The position numbers and the translations under genes were made by a program. DNA of 6,947 bases from Lysobacteraceae bacterium. Lineage in GTDB: Bacteria > Pseudomonadota > Gammaproteobacteria > Xanthomonadales > Rhodanobacteraceae. The notes below the pieces were generated by a model. It saw only the letters and a list, made by a program, of their open reading frames with translations. It ran no database searches and was not told the origin of the DNA. Location of the stretch: positions 1 to 6,947 of the forward strand of contig JAGWZT010000102.1 of assembly GCA_018971925.1 (NCBI GenBank), given 5' to 3'. Positions 1 through 6,028 of the stretch are shown piece by piece (the stretch's first letter is position 1; each line of letters opens with the position of its first letter).

Positions 1-2129
1 ACTATCTGTCGGAATCACTGGAACCTTTGCCCGGGTGCCGGGTGCGGGTGCCCTTCGGCCGCTCGCACAGGATCGGCATCGTCGTCGATGCGGCGGGGCG
101 CACTGCCGTTTCAGGTGACCGCCTCAAGCCGATCGAGGCGGTGCTCGATCCACACCCCCTGATCGACACCGAACTGCTGGCGAGCCTGCGCCGCGCGTCG
201 GACTATTGGTGTGGTGCGATCGGCGAGGTGATCTTCGGTGCACTGCCGCTGGCCCTGCGCGACGGCGGCGCGCTGGACGCGTTCGCGGAAGAAATCTGGC
301 GCGTCACGGTGGCGGGCGGGTCGGTCCGCGACGCGCGGACGCGCCGGGGCGGCTCCGCGGCACTGCTTGAAACCCTGGCCGACACCGCGCTGTCCGCGAG
401 CGAGCTCGACACGCTGTTGCCGGGCTGGCGAGCCGCCGCGCGACGGCTTGCCGCGGCCGGATTGATCGAGCACGCCCGGCTGGAGGCCCGCACGCCACGC
501 ATGCGCGAGAGTGCTTCACCCATATTGACGGACGAGCAGGCCGACGCACTGGCCACGATCCTTTCCGCCGGCGAAGGATTTCATCCGTTCCTGCTGCAAG
601 GCGTCACCGGCAGCGGCAAGACCGAAATCTACCTGCGGCTTGTCGAGCGCGCGTTGCAGCAGGGACGCCAAACGTTGTGGCTGGTTCCGGAAATCGGTCT
701 GGTGCCTCAGGCCTTGCGCCGCCTGCGCGCGCGCTTCGACGCACGCATCGCCGTGCTGCACTCCAACCTCGCCGAAGGCGAACGCGCACGCGCGTGGCTG
801 GATGCACGTTCGGGCGCGGCGGCGATCGTGCTGGGCACGCGTTCGGCGGTATTCGCGCCACTGCCAAAACCCGGCCTGATCGTGGTGGACGAGGAACACG
901 ACGCCTCGTACAAGCAGCAGGAAGGCTTCCGTTACCACGCACGCGATTTCGCACTGATGCGCGCGCAATCGCTGGGCGTCCCGATCGTGCTGGGCAGCGC
1001 CACGCCGTCGCTGGAAACGCTGGCCAACGTCGAAGCGGCGCGCTACACGCGCGTGCGGCTGCGCCAGCGCGTGCACGCGCGACCGCCCTCGCCCGTGCAC
1101 GTGCTGGATTTGCGCGGCCTCAACCTGGCGCACGGCCTGTCGCCCGCGTTGCTGGATGCGCTGGATGCGACACTCGCGCGCGGCGAGCAGGCGCTGGTGT
1201 TCAAGAATCGCCGTGGCTACGCGCCGGTGCTGCTGTGCCACGCCTGTGGCTGGCACGCCTCCTGTCCGAATTGCGAAAAGCCGCTGACCCTGTATCGCGG
1301 GCGTCGGCAACTGTTGTGCCACCACTGCGGGCACACCGAACGCGCGCCGGACGCGTGTCCGAACTGCCACGCCGAAGCATTGATTCCGCAAGGCCAGGGC
1401 ACCGAACGCCTGGAGGAGGCGCTCGCAGCGCGTTACCCGGACGTGCCGGTGCTGCGCGTGGATCGTGAAAGCACGCGCCAACGCGATGCCTTTGCAAAGC
1501 TGCTCGACCGCCTTGCGGACGACAAACCCGCGATCCTGGTCGGCACGCAGATCCTCGCGAAAGGGCACGACTTGCCCAACCTCACCATGGTCGCGATCGT
1601 GGGTGTGGACGAAGGCCTGCACAGTGTCGATTTCCACGCCGGCGAACGGCTGGCACAGCTGATCGTGCAGGTCGCGGGACGCGCGGGACGCGCCGACAAG
1701 CCCGGCGCCGTCTGGCTGCAGACCCACGAACCGGAGCATCCGTTGCTGGTGACGCTGCTCAAGGGCGGTTACGACGCCGCAGCGGCGCTGCAACTCGGCG
1801 AACGGCTCGCGTCCGGGCTGCCGCCGTTCGCGCACGTAGCCCTGTTGCGCGCGGAATCGGCGCAACGCGAGGTGCTGGAAGGTTTCATGGCCGCCGCGCG
1901 TGGTGCGTTTGCCCGCCACGAAAGAGGCGACGCGCTGCGCATCAACGGGCCTTTTGCCGCGCCGATGCCGCTGCGCGCGGGTCGCCATCGTGCGCAGCTG
2001 TTGCTGGAATCCGCGCAACGCCCGCCATTGCGCCAGGCACTCACGGCGTGGTTGCCGCGGCTGCGCGGATTGCCGCAACCCCGCGGATTGCGCTGGTCGA
2101 TCGATATCGATCCGGTCGATTTGTATTGA
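1..2129 (+). CDS. priA: Primosomal protein N' (PriA), replication-restart helicase, 5'-partial
   Basis: PriA is a 3'-to-5' superfamily 2 DNA helicase that binds stalled forks and D-loops and starts reloading of the replicative helicase. The frame is open to the window edge: codons from position 3 read Y-L-S-E-S-L-E-P and continue into PGCRVRVPFGR, matching the E. coli PriA N-terminal DNA-binding domain. The TTG at 27 is therefore internal, and about 18 residues are missing. Counting that TTG as residue 1, I see Walker A GVTGSGKT (192-199), the DEEH box (288-291), and eight zinc-binding cysteines as four CxxC pairs (404/407, 413/416, 431/434, 444/447). Motif VI QVAGRAGR is at 548-555, followed by a C-terminal domain ending DIDPVDLY. 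About 708 residues are visible, against 732 in E. coli. No key residue is missing. The gene converges on rpoH. Confidence 0.97.
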   Translation, partial: YLSESLEPLPGCRVRVPFGRSHRIGIVVDAAGRTAVSGDRLKPIEAVLDPHPLIDTELLASLRRASDYWCGAIGEVIFGALPLALRDGGALDAFAEEIWRVTVAGGSVRDARTRRGGSAALLETLADTALSASELDTLLPGWRAAARRLAAAGLIEHARLEARTPRMRESASPILTDEQADALATILSAGEGFHPFLLQGVTGSGKTEIYLRLVERALQQGRQTLWLVPEIGLVPQALRRLRARFDARIAVLHSNLAEGERARAWLDARSGAAAIVLGTRSAVFAPLPKPGLIVVDEEHDASYKQQEGFRYHARDFALMRAQSLGVPIVLGSATPSLETLANVEAARYTRVRLRQRVHARPPSPVHVLDLRGLNLAHGLSPALLDALDATLARGEQALVFKNRRGYAPVLLCHACGWHASCPNCEKPLTLYRGRRQLLCHHCGHTERAPDACPNCHAEALIPQGQGTERLEEALAARYPDVPVLRVDRESTRQRDAFAKLLDRLADDKPAILVGTQILAKGHDLPNLTMVAIVGVDEGLHSVDFHAGERLAQLIVQVAGRAGRADKPGAVWLQTHEPEHPLLVTLLKGGYDAAAALQLGERLASGLPPFAHVALLRAESAQREVLEGFMAAARGAFARHERGDALRINGPFAAPMPLRAGRHRAQLLLESAQRPPLRQALTAWLPRLRGLPQPRGLRWSIDIDPVDLY

Positions 2130-2167
2130 AGCCCGAGGCCGGAAAAGGGCGGTATAGCCCAGATGTT

Positions 2168-2240
2168 GTAGGAGGGCCGGAAGGCCCGAAGGAGACGACC
2201 GCGAATGCAGAGTCGCGGTCGCGGCTTCCGCCGCTCCTAC
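2168..2240. repeat. Inverted pair of GTAG-type REP units (BIME-like)
   Basis: The element opens with GTAGGAG (2168-2174) and closes with its complement CTCCTAC (2234-2240). Each half holds a small hairpin with 5-bp arms and the same GGAA tetraloop: GGGCC-GGAA-GGCCC at 2174-2187, and on the minus strand GCGGC-GGAA-GCCGC at 2221-2234. The arms differ in a compensated way. A third perfect stem, CGACCGCGA/TCGCGGTCG (2196-2204 and 2213-2221), closes an 8-nt centre. GTAG-headed REP sequences of this form are known in Pseudomonas and Stenotrophomonas, where they are linked to RAYT transposases. It lies in the gap between the convergent priA and rpoH genes and may also help end transcription from both sides. 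Assignment to a named family is inference. Confidence 0.8.
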
Positions 2241-2262
2241 CATCCGCGTTGCAGCTGCATCG

Positions 2263-2298
2263 AAAAACGAAACGGCCGCACATGGCGGCCGTTCGTTT
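2263..2298 (-). terminator. Intrinsic terminator of rpoH
   Basis: An 8-bp perfect stem (2272-2279 with 2285-2292) closes a 5-nt loop. It extends by about six more pairs past a single bulged A near 2270. Read on the minus strand, the stem begins 29 nt past the rpoH stop codon and runs into TTTCG followed by TTTTT, a classical Rho-independent arrangement. The other side is less T-rich (TTCGTTT), so termination of priA transcription from the + strand is possible but weaker. Confidence 0.8.
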
Positions 2299-2321
2299 GA
2301 ACATGACTTCATCGGCAACAA

Positions 2322-3179
2322 TCAAGCCGCGAAAGCTCCGCGCATCTTCTTCATCGCATTCGCTTCCAGCTGGCGGATGCGTTCGGCCGACACGCCGTAT
2401 TCGTCCGCAAGGTCCTGCAAGGTGGCCTTGTCCTCGGCCAGCCAGCGGCGGCGGATGATGTCGCGGGTGCGATCATCCAGTTTCGCCATCGCCCGCTGCA
2501 GGGTGCCCAGTTGGTGCTCTTCGTGGTCGGCGTCGGCAAGCTGCAGGTACGGATCGGCACCATGGTCTTCCAGATACGCCACCGGCGAGGGCGGCGCGTC
2601 GTCGTCGGACTCGGTGGGCGCGTCGAAACCGACGTCGCGGCCGGACAGGCGCGACTCCATTTCGAGTACGGTTGCCTCGGGCACGCCCAGGTCTTTCGCC
2701 ACTTCGCGCACTTCCTGCATGTTCATCCAGCCGAGGCGCTTCTTCGACTTGCGCAGGTTGAAAAACAACTTGCGCTGCGCCTTGGTGGTGGCCACCTTCA
2801 CGATGCGCCAGTTGCGCAGGATGAATTCGTGCATCTCGGCGCGGATCCAGTGCACCGCGAAACTGACCAGGCGCACGCCGTGGTCGGGATCGAAACGCTT
2901 CACGGCCTTCATCAGGCCGATATTGCCTTCCTGGATCAGGTCGGCCATCTGCAGCCCGTAACCGGAATAACCGCGCGCGACGTGCACCACGAAACGCAGG
3001 TGCGACATCACCAGCTTGCGCGCCGCGTCGAGATCCTCCTCGTCGCGGTAACGGTGTGCGAGATCCTGTTCTTCCTCGACGGCCAGCACCGGAATGCGAT
3101 GCACCGCGCCGATGTACGCGTCTAGGCTGCCGACCACGCTGGGAATGGGCAGGTTGTTGGCGACCAAGGCTTCACTCAT
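2322..3179 (-). CDS. rpoH: RNA polymerase heat-shock sigma factor RpoH (sigma-32)
   Basis: RpoH directs RNA polymerase to heat-shock promoters for chaperone and protease genes. The 285-residue product matches E. coli RpoH (284 aa) almost throughout. It has region 2.2 with DLIQEGNIGLMKAV (about 80-93), the region 2.4 segment around HEFILRNWRIVKV (117-129), the RpoH-specific box QRKLFFNLR (135-143) that separates it from other group 2-4 sigmas, and a region 4.2 helix-turn-helix ending SAERIRQLEANAMKKMR. The frame could extend to a GTG at 3209, but that codon lies inside the operator palindrome. The ATG at 3177-3179 gives the normal length and has GGGG eight bases upstream, so I chose it. The gene has its own promoter, an upstream CIRCE-like operator and a downstream terminator, so it can be transcribed alone although it follows ung in the same direction. 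Confidence 0.97.
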   Translation of the reverse strand: MSEALVANNLPIPSVVGSLDAYIGAVHRIPVLAVEEEQDLAHRYRDEEDLDAARKLVMSHLRFVVHVARGYSGYGLQMADLIQEGNIGLMKAVKRFDPDHGVRLVSFAVHWIRAEMHEFILRNWRIVKVATTKAQRKLFFNLRKSKKRLGWMNMQEVREVAKDLGVPEATVLEMESRLSGRDVGFDAPTESDDDAPPSPVAYLEDHGADPYLQLADADHEEHQLGTLQRAMAKLDDRTRDIIRRRWLAEDKATLQDLADEYGVSAERIRQLEANAMKKMRGAFAA

Positions 3180-3202
3180 TGGTTGTACCCCACTCGTCTG
3201 TA

Positions 3203-3229
3203 TTGGCACTCTAACCGTGAGAGTGCCAA
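3203..3229. promoter_or_regulatory. CIRCE-like operator (predicted HrcA site) in the rpoH leader
   Basis: The sequence is TTGGCACTC-N9-GAGTGCCAA, a perfect 9-bp inverted repeat with a 9-base spacer. The first spacer base pair also matches, giving a 10-bp stem with a 7-nt loop in RNA. The CIRCE consensus is TTAGCACTC-N9-GAGTGCTAA, so this site differs only at the third base and its symmetric partner. It ends 23 nt upstream of the rpoH ATG and about 60 nt downstream of the predicted start of transcription, the usual position for CIRCE. By established knowledge HrcA represses through CIRCE and releases on heat shock. That HrcA acts on this gene is inferred. Confidence 0.85.
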
Positions 3230-3246
3230 GCCCTCGTGAAGGTTCC
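3218..3246 (-). promoter_or_regulatory. Possible sigma-E-type promoter of rpoH (weak)
   Basis: On the minus strand GGAACC (3241-3246) is followed after 18 bases by TCTCA (3218-3222). This resembles the GGAACTT and TCTGA elements of envelope-stress (RpoE) promoters, such as the one driving rpoH in E. coli. The spacing is about one base longer and both boxes have mismatches. It would start transcription inside the CIRCE-like operator. It may be a chance match. Confidence 0.25.
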
Positions 3247-3257
3247 CGCGCGGTCCC

Positions 3258-3295
3258 GGTGATGGGAGAGGCTTCGCCGTGAGGGTGATGGGAGA
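3258..3295. repeat. 12-bp direct repeat in the rpoH leader
   Basis: GGTGATGGGAGA occurs at 3258-3269 and again at 3284-3295, start to start 26 bp apart. Both copies lie between the -10 box and the CIRCE-like operator, near the predicted transcription start. It could be a regulator site pair or a leftover of a short duplication. I do not recognise the motif. Confidence 0.6.
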
Positions 3296-3296
3296 A

Positions 3297-3324
3297 ATTA
3301 TACTCGCCAGTATAGGAAACACAA
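3297..3324 (-). promoter_or_regulatory. Sigma-70 promoter of rpoH
   Basis: On the minus strand there is a consensus -10 hexamer TATAAT (3297-3302) and a -35-like TTGTGT (3319-3324), separated by 16 bases. Transcription would start near 3289-3291 and give a leader of about 110 nt that contains the CIRCE-like palindrome. The -10 lies in one arm of the palindrome TATACT-N4-AGTATA (3299-3314). The promoter begins just past the ung stop codon, in a clearly AT-richer patch than its surroundings. Confidence 0.7.
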
Positions 3325-3335
3325 GCCGCCGGGAG

Positions 3336-4040
3336 TCACGCTTCCAAAGCGCTCCGGGGCGGCAGGGACCAGTCGATCGGCGCCTGGCCGTTCGCCTCAA
3401 GGTACTGATTGGCTTTGGAAAAATGTCGGCACCCGAGGAACCCCCGGTGCGCCGACAGCGGCGAGGGGTGCGGCGCCTTCAGGACGCAATGGCGGCGGGT
3501 GTCGATCAGCTTGCCCTTGGCCTGCGCGTAGCTGCCCCACAGCAGGAAGACCAGGCCGTCGCGATCCCGGTTCAGCTCGTCGATCGCCCTGTCCGTGAAC
3601 TCTTCCCAGCCCTTGCCCTGGTGTGCGCCCGCGATCCCCGCCTGCACGGTCAGCACGGAGTTCAGCAACAACACCCCGCGGCGTGCCCACGGTGTCAGGC
3701 AACCGTGGTCGGGCCGCGCGATGCCGAGATCATTCTCGATCTCGCTGAAGATGTTCTGCAACGACGGTGGCACCGGCACGCCCGGCCGCACCGAAAAGCA
3801 CAAACCGTGCGCCTGACCCGGACCGTGATAGGGATCCTGGCCCAGGATCACGACTTTCACCGCGTCGAACGGCGTCGCATCCATCGCCGCGAAAATCTCG
3901 GGGCCGGGCGGATAGATGCGCTTGCCCGCGTGTTTCTCGGCACGCAGGAATTCACCCAGCGCACGCATGTCCGGCCGGTCGAAGTAATCGCCCACGCGCG
4001 CCTTCCACGACGGCTCGAGTTTCAGACGTTCGTCAGTCAC
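3336..4040 (-). CDS. ung: Uracil-DNA glycosylase, family 1
   Basis: Ung removes uracil from DNA, arising from dUTP incorporation or cytosine deamination, as the first step of base-excision repair. With a GTG start at 4038-4040 the protein is 234 residues, close to the 229 of E. coli Ung and collinear with it. Motif A GQDPYH is at 67-72 with catalytic Asp69. The uracil-stacking Phe is in GLCFSV (Phe82), the uracil-recognition Asn is in LLLNS (Asn127), and the DNA-intercalation loop HPSPLSAHRGF starts at catalytic His191. All are intact. The open frame runs 42 codons further upstream to 4166, but that stretch resembles no Ung sequence and contains inverted repeats. The GTG has a GGGGAG ribosome site at a spacing of 9, so I chose it. 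The gene lies between the regulator and rpoH, all on one strand. Confidence 0.96.
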   Translation of the reverse strand: MTDERLKLEPSWKARVGDYFDRPDMRALGEFLRAEKHAGKRIYPPGPEIFAAMDATPFDAVKVVILGQDPYHGPGQAHGLCFSVRPGVPVPPSLQNIFSEIENDLGIARPDHGCLTPWARRGVLLLNSVLTVQAGIAGAHQGKGWEEFTDRAIDELNRDRDGLVFLLWGSYAQAKGKLIDTRRHCVLKAPHPSPLSAHRGFLGCRHFSKANQYLEANGQAPIDWSLPPRSALEA

Positions 4041-4095
4041 CAATGGACACTCCCCGCGAAGCGGCTGTTGTGAAAAGTCAGGCCAGGGAACTCTT

Positions 4096-4133
4096 TGCCA
4101 TGGATGGCAGCCTTGAAGACCGTTCTGGTCTTC
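4096..4133. repeat. Two adjacent inverted repeats between the regulator gene and ung
   Basis: TGCCAT-GG-ATGGCA spans 4096-4109. TGAAGACC-GTTCT-GGTCTTCA spans 4114-4134 with 8-bp arms. Neither is followed by a T-run in the direction of transcription, so a standard intrinsic terminator is not supported. They may be an RNA processing or attenuation structure in the leader of ung. Confidence 0.5.
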
Positions 4134-4181
4134 ACGAGGCGACGAGACACCACCGACACCTTCCATGCAACGGAGTAGCGA

Positions 4182-5015
4182 TCAGGGATGATCGCATGAA
4201 CTTCGCCGAGAAACCCGCAGCTGGAACATCAGCTTCGTCATCAGCAATCTTTCATCGACCGGCTTCTCGACCAGGTCGTTGGCACCGGCCTTGAGCAATG
4301 CCGCCTGATTCTCGGGGTTTTCGTCGCCGGTCATCACCAGCACCGGCAGGCGGCCCTTGCCGATTTGCAGATCGTAACGAATCCATTCCAGCAGATCGCC
4401 GCCGGACATCTCGCCCTTCAGGCTGACATCGGTCAGCACCACGTCGACGCCGGTCTCGCCGCGATCCCGTGCCGCACCCAGGAACTCCACGGCTTCTTCG
4501 GCGCTGCCGGCGAGTTGCACGGTCAACCCATAACGCTGCAACATGCGGCTGGTGGCGAGCGCCACCACGCGGCTGTCCTCGACGTACAACACCGCGCCCT
4601 CGGCGTGCTCGCTGGGCTGCACATAACCGCGGATGAAATCCGTGAGCGCGGCGTAGCCCGCGGCCTTGTCGAAATAGTCGGTGATCTCGTCGCCGATCTG
4701 GCGATTCTGCAGTCGCTCCTGCACGTCACCGGAAACCGCGACGATCGGTATGTATGCCTGCGGCGCGTGTTCGCGCACGTACTTCGCCAGCATCGCGCCG
4801 TCCATGTCCGGGAGGCGCAACGCGGTGGTCACCAGATCCACAACGCCTGCGTGCAGGGCCCGCTCGGCCTCGGCCCCGGATTCGCAGGCAATGATCGTGG
4901 CGCCCGGCAGGCCCTTTTCCAGCACGCGCGAAATCAGCGTGCGCGCGACCTTCGACCCGTCCACCACCATCACGCGCGGATTGTCACTGGCGATGTGGCG
5001 AAGGACGTCGTTCAT
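4182..5015 (-). CDS. Tandem-receiver response regulator with degenerate first REC domain
   Basis: A 277-residue protein made of two CheY-like receiver domains with no recognisable output domain. REC1 (about 14-132) begins VMVVDGSK, where the usual acidic pair is Asp19-Gly20. At the phosphorylation site it reads DLVTTALRLPDMDG, so Ala65 replaces the phosphoacceptor Asp. Ser95 and Lys117 of the switch are kept. REC2 (about 140-270) is intact: Glu146-Asp147, phosphoacceptor Asp196 in LTDVSL, Thr229 in VMTGD, and Lys251-Pro252. It is probably a cytoplasmic phospho-signal adaptor acting by protein-protein contact through REC2, with REC1 as a constitutive interaction module (inference). The ATG at 5013-5015 is chosen because the preceding 15 codons read as GC-rich non-domain sequence. 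GGA lies 5-7 bases upstream. It is about 60 nt after ftsX and likely co-transcribed. No histidine kinase is in the window and I know no gene name. Confidence 0.88.
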   Translation of the reverse strand: MNDVLRHIASDNPRVMVVDGSKVARTLISRVLEKGLPGATIIACESGAEAERALHAGVVDLVTTALRLPDMDGAMLAKYVREHAPQAYIPIVAVSGDVQERLQNRQIGDEITDYFDKAAGYAALTDFIRGYVQPSEHAEGAVLYVEDSRVVALATSRMLQRYGLTVQLAGSAEEAVEFLGAARDRGETGVDVVLTDVSLKGEMSGGDLLEWIRYDLQIGKGRLPVLVMTGDENPENQAALLKAGANDLVEKPVDERLLMTKLMFQLRVSRRSSCDHP

Positions 5016-5074
5016 GATTTCCGTGGTCGATCCGCGCCCGCAACGGCAACGCGCCGGCATTCAGTGGCCTGGTT

Positions 5075-6028
5075 TCAGGGCCGCGCTTGCAGCAGGTGGC
5101 GACTGCTTGCGATCAGCGCGCCCAGCCAGCCCAGCACGATTGCAATCGCCCACCCGATGCAAAGCGTAGTCCAGGACAGGCCGCCGAAGTGCAGCCGGCC
5201 CGTGTAACTGGCGACCAGGTCACGCACCGGCACCGCCAGTACCGCTTCCAGCAGCAAGATCAGCAGGATCGCAACCAGGCCGGCCGCGAAACCATACCAC
5301 GCACCTTCATAAAGATAAGGCCTGCGCACGAATCCCGCGCTGGCGCCGATCAATTGCTGCACGATGATCTCGTTCGTGCGGCTGCGGATGTCCAGGCGCA
5401 CGGTGTTGCCGATCACCAGCACCGCCGCCGCGCCCAGCAACGTCGCCAGCAGCAGCGTCACGCGTCGCCCCACCGCGATCAGGGCGTCCAGCCGCGCACG
5501 CCACTGGCCGTTGTCCTGCACCAGATCGACGCCAGGCATCGCACGCACGGCCGCGACCATCTGTTCCACCTGTGCGCGATCGGTTCCCGCGCGCGGTTCG
5601 ATCAGCAGCACGAACGGCAGCGGATTGTCCGGCAGCGATTTGATCGCGTCGCCGAAACCCTGCATCGCGGCCAGCTCTTCGATGCCTTGCCGGGGCGTGC
5701 GAACCGTCACCGTGCCGACGTCATTGCGGGCGCGCAGGGTGGCGGCGAGTTTTTCCGCGCCACCGGCAGCAAGGTCCGTTTTCAGGAACACGTTGACCGA
5801 CTGCGAATCGCCCAGCGCCGTCGCGAGATGCTGCACGTTCACCAGCAGCAGGTAGAACGCCAGCGGCAACACCAGCGCCAGGCCCATCACGACGGTGGTC
5901 AGCGCGGTGCCGAACGGCCGCCGCGCCAACTGGCGCAGGCTGTCGCGCAGGCACCACGCATGCTGCCGCCGCCACATCGCCGTACGCGAATGCCGAACCG
6001 GTTTGGCCATCGCGCCTTGTGCGTTCAT
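5075..6028 (-). CDS. ftsX: Cell-division ABC transporter-like membrane subunit FtsX
   Basis: FtsX is the inner-membrane partner of FtsE. The complex sits at the division ring and transmits ATP-driven motion to periplasmic activators of peptidoglycan amidases (EnvC in E. coli). The 317-residue protein has a basic cytoplasmic N-terminus with RRPFGTALT, TM1 at about 42-64, and a periplasmic loop at about 65-185. TM2 (188-210), TM3 (241-265) and TM4 (286-308) follow. The four-helix topology with a large first loop is diagnostic. Family-like stretches are LPDNPLPFVLLIEP in the loop and RLDIRSRTNEIIVQQLIGAS after TM2. The ATG overlaps the ftsE stop as ATGA (6025-6028), so translation is coupled. 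An alternative ATG lies at codon 7. No defect is seen. Confidence 0.96.
   Translation of the reverse strand: MNAQGAMAKPVRHSRTAMWRRQHAWCLRDSLRQLARRPFGTALTTVVMGLALVLPLAFYLLLVNVQHLATALGDSQSVNVFLKTDLAAGGAEKLAATLRARNDVGTVTVRTPRQGIEELAAMQGFGDAIKSLPDNPLPFVLLIEPRAGTDRAQVEQMVAAVRAMPGVDLVQDNGQWRARLDALIAVGRRVTLLLATLLGAAAVLVIGNTVRLDIRSRTNEIIVQQLIGASAGFVRRPYLYEGAWYGFAAGLVAILLILLLEAVLAVPVRDLVASYTGRLHFGGLSWTTLCIGWAIAIVLGWLGALIASSRHLLQARP

Noticed and set aside
27..29. TTG at 27 as the priA start
   Set aside because: Codons upstream of it (from position 3) still match the PriA N-terminus, so the true start is before the window.
2147..2160. GGGC-N6-GCCC hairpin just after the priA stop as a priA terminator
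   Set aside because: The arms are only 4 bp and no T-run follows. The REP doublet and the rpoH terminator are better candidates for ending transcription here.
516..2321. A 601-codon open frame on the minus strand opposite priA
   Set aside because: It is antisense to a fully conserved PriA with all motifs. Its translation is rich in Arg, Gln and His with no recognisable domain, as expected of a shadow frame in GC-rich DNA.
2511..3125. A 204-codon plus-strand frame inside rpoH
   Set aside because: It is the antisense shadow of RpoH, with no domain and no independent signals.
4041..4095. SOS (LexA) box or sigma-70 promoter in front of ung
   Set aside because: A CTG...CAG arrangement is present but with wrong spacing, and no convincing -10/-35 pair could be found.
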